The notes under the pieces are model-generated. The model was not told the origin of the DNA, ran no database searches, and was given only the letters and a program-made list of their open reading frames with translations. Shown piece by piece: positions 60,711 through 64,000 of a DNA stretch of 64,000 bases (within the stretch, counting starts at the first letter, position 1; each line of letters begins with the position of its first letter). This DNA comes from Chryseobacterium sp. RU37D (lineage in GTDB: Bacteria; Bacteroidota; Bacteroidia; Flavobacteriales; Weeksellaceae): assembly GCF_900156075.1 (NCBI RefSeq), contig NZ_FTMM01000012.1:1-64000 (forward strand), written 5' to 3'. A program made the translations under genes and the position numbers.

Positions 60711-60718
60711 TAAATTTG
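60711..60718 (+). promoter_or_regulatory. Promoter -7 box of ddl
   Basis: TAAATTTG, 22 bp before the ddl ATG; a TTTG lies 23 bp upstream (60684-60687), slightly farther than usual. Confidence 0.45.
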
Positions 60719-60740
60719 TCCTAATTGATACTATACAGTT

Positions 60741-61727
60741 ATGAGCAAAAAAAGTGTTGCCGTAGTAATGGGAGGCTATTCGGACGAATATGTTGTATCA
60801 TTAAAAAGCGGGCAATTAATTTATGATTCCTTAGACAGAAACCTTTATGATGTATATAAAGTAGTCATCCTTAAAAATGAATGGTCTTTTTTAAGTGAGA
60901 ATGATAAAAAATACTCAATCAATAAAGGTGATTTTTCTGTAAACCTGGAAAATGGCGAAACTTTGAAGTTTGACGTTTGCTTCAACATCATCCACGGAAC
61001 ACCGGGTGAAAACGGAATCCTACAGGCTTATTGGGATGCAATAGGACAAAAATACACAGGTTGTGACTTTTATCAAAGTGCCTTAACCTTCAATAAAAAA
61101 GACACATTAGCCGTACTTTCAAAATACGGAATCCCTTCTGCAAAAAGTGTTTATTTAAGAAAAGGGGAAAAGATCAATGTTGATGAAATTATAGAAACGC
61201 TTGGTTTGCCTATTTTTGTTAAGCCTAATCAATCCGGATCATCTCTGGGAATTTCAAAGGTTAAAGAAAAATCGGAATTAATTGCAGCCACTGATGTTGC
61301 TTTTAAAGAAGATGATGAGATTTTAATTGAAAGTTTCCTTAACGGAATGGAAGTTTCTGTTGGCGTTATAGACTATAAAGGAGAAACTATCGTTCTGGGA
61401 ATCACGGAAATTATCCCTAAAAACGAATTTTTCGATTACGAAGCCAAATATGAGGGTGCTTCAGAGGAAATTACCCCTGCAAGAATAGATGAAGCTACAA
61501 GAATCCGTGTGGAAGAAATTGCAAAAAGAGCTTACAATTCTCTTGGAATGAGCGGCTTTTCAAGAAGCGAATATATTTTAATGAATGGCATTCCTTATAT
61601 GCTGGAGATGAATACCAATCCTGGATTCTCTCCTGCAAGCATTTTACCTCAACAGGCAAAAATCTATGGAATTTCCATTACAAACCTTTGCGGAAACGAG
61701 GTTGAAAAAGCATTGAATAAAAAATAA
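60741..61727 (+). CDS. ddl: D-alanine--D-alanine ligase
   Basis: A 328-residue ATP-grasp enzyme that makes the D-Ala-D-Ala dipeptide for peptidoglycan. Visible: VVMGGYSDEYVVSLKSG (N-terminal substrate loop), IIHGTPGENG (near 83-92), KPNQSGSSLGISKV (ATP loop) and EMNTNPGFSPASILPQ (metal and substrate loop at the C terminus). Length is typical. coaD follows 81 bp on, after a low-complexity spacer. Confidence 0.96.
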   Translation: MSKKSVAVVMGGYSDEYVVSLKSGQLIYDSLDRNLYDVYKVVILKNEWSFLSENDKKYSINKGDFSVNLENGETLKFDVCFNIIHGTPGENGILQAYWDAIGQKYTGCDFYQSALTFNKKDTLAVLSKYGIPSAKSVYLRKGEKINVDEIIETLGLPIFVKPNQSGSSLGISKVKEKSELIAATDVAFKEDDEILIESFLNGMEVSVGVIDYKGETIVLGITEIIPKNEFFDYEAKYEGASEEITPARIDEATRIRVEEIAKRAYNSLGMSGFSRSEYILMNGIPYMLEMNTNPGFSPASILPQQAKIYGISITNLCGNEVEKALNKK

Positions 61728-61737
61728 ATAGAAGTTA

Positions 61738-61800
61738 GATATTAGAGGTTGGAAGTTAGCTGTTTTAAAATCCGAAACTCGAAACCCAAAACTCAAAACT
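61738..61800. repeat. Low-complexity repeat spacer between ddl and coaD
   Basis: Built from GAAGTTAGATATTAGAGGTT-type units, followed by CTCGAAACCCAAAACTCAAAAC. Similar wording recurs at 63195-63230 and 63836-63866. No gene seen. Confidence 0.55.
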
Positions 61801-61808
61801 GTTTACGC

Positions 61809-62276
61809 ATGAAAATTGCTGTTTTCCCGGGATCATTTGATCCTATTACCCTAGGACATTACGATATTATTGAAAGGGCTGCTCCGCTTTTTGACAAATT
61901 AATTATAGCCATTGGGCAGAATTCTCAGAAAAAATATATGTTTCCATTGGAGAAAAGAATGGAGTTTATTCAAAATTCTGTTGCCGAATTTCCGAATGTA
62001 GAGGTTGACTATTTTGAAGGTTTAACTGTTGATTACTGCTTTGAAAAGAATGCGCAATACATCATCAGAGGTCTTAGAAACCCTGCAGATTTTGAATTTG
62101 AAAAAGCCATTGCCCATACCAACCGGACTTTGGCTCATAAAAAGCTGGAAACCGTATTTTTATTAACCTCATCTGGAAAATCTTTCATCAGCAGCAGCAT
62201 TGTGAGGGAAATTATTAACCACGGCGGAGAATATGAACTACTTGTTCCAGATTCGGTAAGAATAGAGAAGGAATAA
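61809..62276 (+). CDS. coaD: Phosphopantetheine adenylyltransferase
   Basis: A 155-residue nucleotidyltransferase of coenzyme A synthesis. It has the adenylyltransferase opening FPGSFDPITLGHYDII with the (T/H)xGH motif, the RGLRNPADFEFE block (near 89-100) and SSSIVREI (near 130-137; the ISSTxxR motif). The start is the ATG at 61809 (MKIAVFPGSF); an upstream in-frame ATG at 61749 would cover the repeat spacer. Confidence 0.96.
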   Translation: MKIAVFPGSFDPITLGHYDIIERAAPLFDKLIIAIGQNSQKKYMFPLEKRMEFIQNSVAEFPNVEVDYFEGLTVDYCFEKNAQYIIRGLRNPADFEFEKAIAHTNRTLAHKKLETVFLLTSSGKSFISSSIVREIINHGGEYELLVPDSVRIEKE

Positions 62277-62368
62277 TTGATAAGCAATGAATGATAATTG
62301 ATACAATGGTTAGCAATTTGCTTTGGAGGAAAAATCATTCATCAATTATCATTTATCATCAATAAAAC

Positions 62369-63004
62369 ATGCACGAACAGTTCAATTTTGCCATAGAAAT
62401 CCTTGGAACGATATCCTTTTCGATGTCGGGAAGTTTTGCTGCGATGCAGAAGCGACTGGATCCGTTTGGGGTTTTGATCATTGCTTTTGTGACTTCTGTA
62501 GGTGGTGGAACTGTGAGAGATTTACTACTTGATATTCCTGTTTTCTGGATGCATGATCTTCTCACCTGTGCGTTGATTATTCTGACGAGTATTTTTACGA
62601 TGGTTTTTAAATCCTTTGAAAAAAATTTCAGGGTAACATTATTTATTTTTGATAGTTTCGGGTTGGGATTATTTACGATAATAGGTGTACAGAAAGGCCT
62701 TCACGCAGGAATCCATCCATTGATCTGTATTGGACTAGGAACTATTACCGGCTGTTTTGGAGGTATTATCCGGGATATTTTGCTCAACCGAATTCCATTG
62801 ATTTTCAGAAAAGAAATTTATGCTACAGCTTGTATTATAGGGGGTGCAACGTTTTTATTATTGACAAAATTCACAATGCTTTCTTATACAGTTGTTCAGG
62901 TTTTTACGATTTTATTAATTGTGGCAATCAGAACTTTAGCCATGAAATATCATTGGCAGATCCCGAAATTTTATGGATATGAGCATAATAATTCTGAAAT
63001 GTGA
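62369..63004 (+). CDS. Trimeric intracellular cation channel family protein (YadS/UPF0126)
   Basis: A 211-residue membrane protein with seven helices arranged as two repeats of three plus one. The family glycine-rich motifs are visible: SFAAMQKRLDPFGVLIIAFVTSVGGGTVRDLLL (SVGGGTVRDLLL near 41-52) and GTITGCFGGIIRDILLN (near 125-141). Bacterial TRIC proteins form potassium-permeable trimers. The spacer from coaD holds a TGATAATTGAT-type inverted repeat. Confidence 0.93.
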   Translation: MHEQFNFAIEILGTISFSMSGSFAAMQKRLDPFGVLIIAFVTSVGGGTVRDLLLDIPVFWMHDLLTCALIILTSIFTMVFKSFEKNFRVTLFIFDSFGLGLFTIIGVQKGLHAGIHPLICIGLGTITGCFGGIIRDILLNRIPLIFRKEIYATACIIGGATFLLLTKFTMLSYTVVQVFTILLIVAIRTLAMKYHWQIPKFYGYEHNNSEM

Positions 63005-63021
63005 TGTTGATTTAAAATAAA

Positions 63022-63129
63022 AATCCTTCGACTGCTCCGCACTCAGGATGGCATCGCTAATACTAGACGGTAATATTATACAGAATAATTGGCCAGTGTT
63101 ATTCTGAGCGCGAAGCAGTCGAAGAATCT
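63022..63129. repeat. Imperfect inverted repeat with CTTCGACTGCTCCGC-type arms
   Basis: Arm 1 (63022-63053) reads AATCCTTCGACTGCTCCGCA then CTCAGGATGGCA; arm 2 (63097-63129) is its reverse complement with about six differences. It is a known kind of dispersed Flavobacteria repeat and lies between the TRIC gene and the terminator of the next gene. Confidence 0.65.
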
Positions 63130-63160
63130 AATACACTAAAAACCACTTAATATGAAAAAC

Positions 63161-63194
63161 AAAAAAGCCCCTGAAAATTCAGGCGCTTGTATTT
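63161..63194 (-). terminator. Terminator of the 189-residue membrane protein gene
   Basis: CCTGAA/TTCAGG with outer AAGC/GCTT pairs (63166-63187), and on the minus strand a T run at 63166-63161. Confidence 0.8.
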
Positions 63195-63233
63195 TATAAA
63201 CTCAATTTCGAAAAACTCGAAACTCGTATCTCA

Positions 63234-63803
63234 TTAAAAGAATTTCCCTCTGTTTCTCATATTGGGATTATGCATATGCTTTTGCATTGTTGGCATTTTC
63301 AATTGATCTTTCATCATTTTGATCTGATCAGTCATCATGCCTGCAGTGTCTAATCTCCTTGCTTCATCTAACAATTTTTGTCCTTCTTGTTTTCTGCCTT
63401 TAGAAATTGCTGCTGCTGCCAAATTCAATGTTGCCATTGCCCTGTCATGCTTCATATTTAAACCATAGTCTAACGCTTTTCTCATTAAGGGCTCTATTTT
63501 TGTGGGATGGTCCTGAGCCTGTGTCAATCCCAATAAATAATGAAAATATCCATACTGAGATTTATGAAGCTGAGTCTGATAATTGGTAATATTTTTAAGC
63601 CATTTTGCAGCTTTTCCCATATTCTGCTTTCTTAATTGCCAGAAAGCCAAAAGAATATATTCGTTTTTAAAGAAAAGCAAGATCGGTGCTGCTGCTAAAA
63701 GGAAAATTACAATTCCCCAACCCAGATTTCTCGTGAAAATCATCATATAAAGTCCTAAAAGTATAAGAACCGCTGCAACTGCAATTTTTATGTACTTATT
63801 CAT
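63234..63803 (-). CDS. TPR-like membrane protein of unknown function
   Basis: A 189-residue protein. Two N-terminal transmembrane segments (about 7-24 and 28-45) are followed by a helical region with tetratricopeptide-like pairs (50-150) and a Met/Lys/His-rich tail (KMPTMQKHMHNPNMRN). It has been seen in many Chryseobacterium genomes as far as I know, without assigned function. It is upstream of a terminator and 75 bp from the folA end on the same strand. Confidence 0.8.
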   Translation of the reverse strand: MNKYIKIAVAAVLILLGLYMMIFTRNLGWGIVIFLLAAAPILLFFKNEYILLAFWQLRKQNMGKAAKWLKNITNYQTQLHKSQYGYFHYLLGLTQAQDHPTKIEPLMRKALDYGLNMKHDRAMATLNLAAAAISKGRKQEGQKLLDEARRLDTAGMMTDQIKMMKDQLKMPTMQKHMHNPNMRNRGKFF

Positions 63804-63877
63804 TATTCAATTTTAGAAGTGCAAAGATAAAGAATTTAGAGGTTAGAAGCTAGAGGTTAGAAGTTAGATTCTTACAA

Positions 63878-64000
63878 CTATTCACTTTTAATCTTTTCAA
63901 ACGTCTGAAAGCAAAAATCGTATTGATTTTTTTCGTCTTTTTCATGGCAGACTTCATCAATTTTTTTCCAGATCCTAGCATCAATTTTGGGGAAGAAAGT
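63878..64000 (-). CDS. folA: Dihydrofolate reductase, C-terminal part (partial)
   Basis: The last 40 codons of a minus-strand gene that continues beyond the window. Reading on the minus strand gives FFPKIDARIWKKIDE, then HEKDEKNQYDFCFQTFEK and a stop at 63878. The FxFQTYE-type ending and HEKDEKN are characteristic of bacterial DHFR. The stop codon is followed by a low-complexity GTTAGAAG repeat. Confidence 0.85.
   Translation of the reverse strand, partial: TFFPKIDARIWKKIDEVCHEKDEKNQYDFCFQTFEKIKSE

Overview
The window looks like the chromosome of a Flavobacteriia member, most probably Chryseobacterium or a close relative in the Weeksellaceae. The evidence is low GC, Bacteroidetes-type promoters (TAnnTTTG boxes), type IX secretion markers (a PorP/SprF-like protein and a nuclease with a C-terminal sorting domain), a 14-subunit nuo operon with a short NuoG, and DUF5606, DUF3822 and DUF349 proteins. 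This was judged by reading; no database search was made.

Layout. (1) Positions 1-2131: the right end of one integrative element, which continues off the window, with a leftward tyrosine recombinase. (2) 2132-14014: a second, complete integrative element of about 11.8 kb. It is bounded by 44-bp perfect direct repeats that copy the 3' part of a CAU-anticodon tRNA, and the intact tRNA lies at 13972-14045. It carries an integrase, an excisionase-like HTH protein, a DUF5131 (phage Gp37/Gp68) protein, a superfamily-3 replication helicase, a leftward cargo block of six exported proteins or lipoproteins, a 1.2-kb non-coding region rich in structure, and an ArdA antirestriction protein. No capsid, portal, relaxase or conjugation gene is visible, so it resembles a P4/PICI-like satellite or a minimal integrative element. 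(3) 14111-24642: housekeeping genes (methylmalonyl-CoA epimerase, rbfA, FtsX/LolE-like permease, secreted endonuclease, aroE, DUF349, ribD, YigZ, zinc peptidase, GNAT). (4) 24764-39038: the nuo operon A to N, with an outer-membrane barrel gene between nuoF and nuoG. (5) 39115-64000: mixed core genes, including a GAF protein, an HD plus PycTM-like membrane protein, a very large phosphoesterase/kinase-like/barrel protein, mazG, def, ruvX, rsmD, murI, hemW, porP, an rluD-type gene, a PASTA protein, ddl, coaD and the 3' end of folA.

The most interesting part is the element at 2132-14014. The two ends share two classes of short direct repeats that look like integrase arm sites. The helicase gene has a leader that can form a terminator or a competing pairing just before its start, reminiscent of P4 replication control. 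A 95-bp sequence containing an inverted repeat is present directly after the helicase and again 5.2 kb away, and could be an ori/crr-like pair. A 163-nt nested cruciform sits upstream of the lipoprotein cargo. In the core, notable items are an HD-PycTM fusion, a kinase-like segment inside the phosphoesterase-barrel protein, a decayed serine hydrolase gene at 50648-50866, and a symmetric divergent promoter/operator between an HxlR regulator and a nitroreductase.
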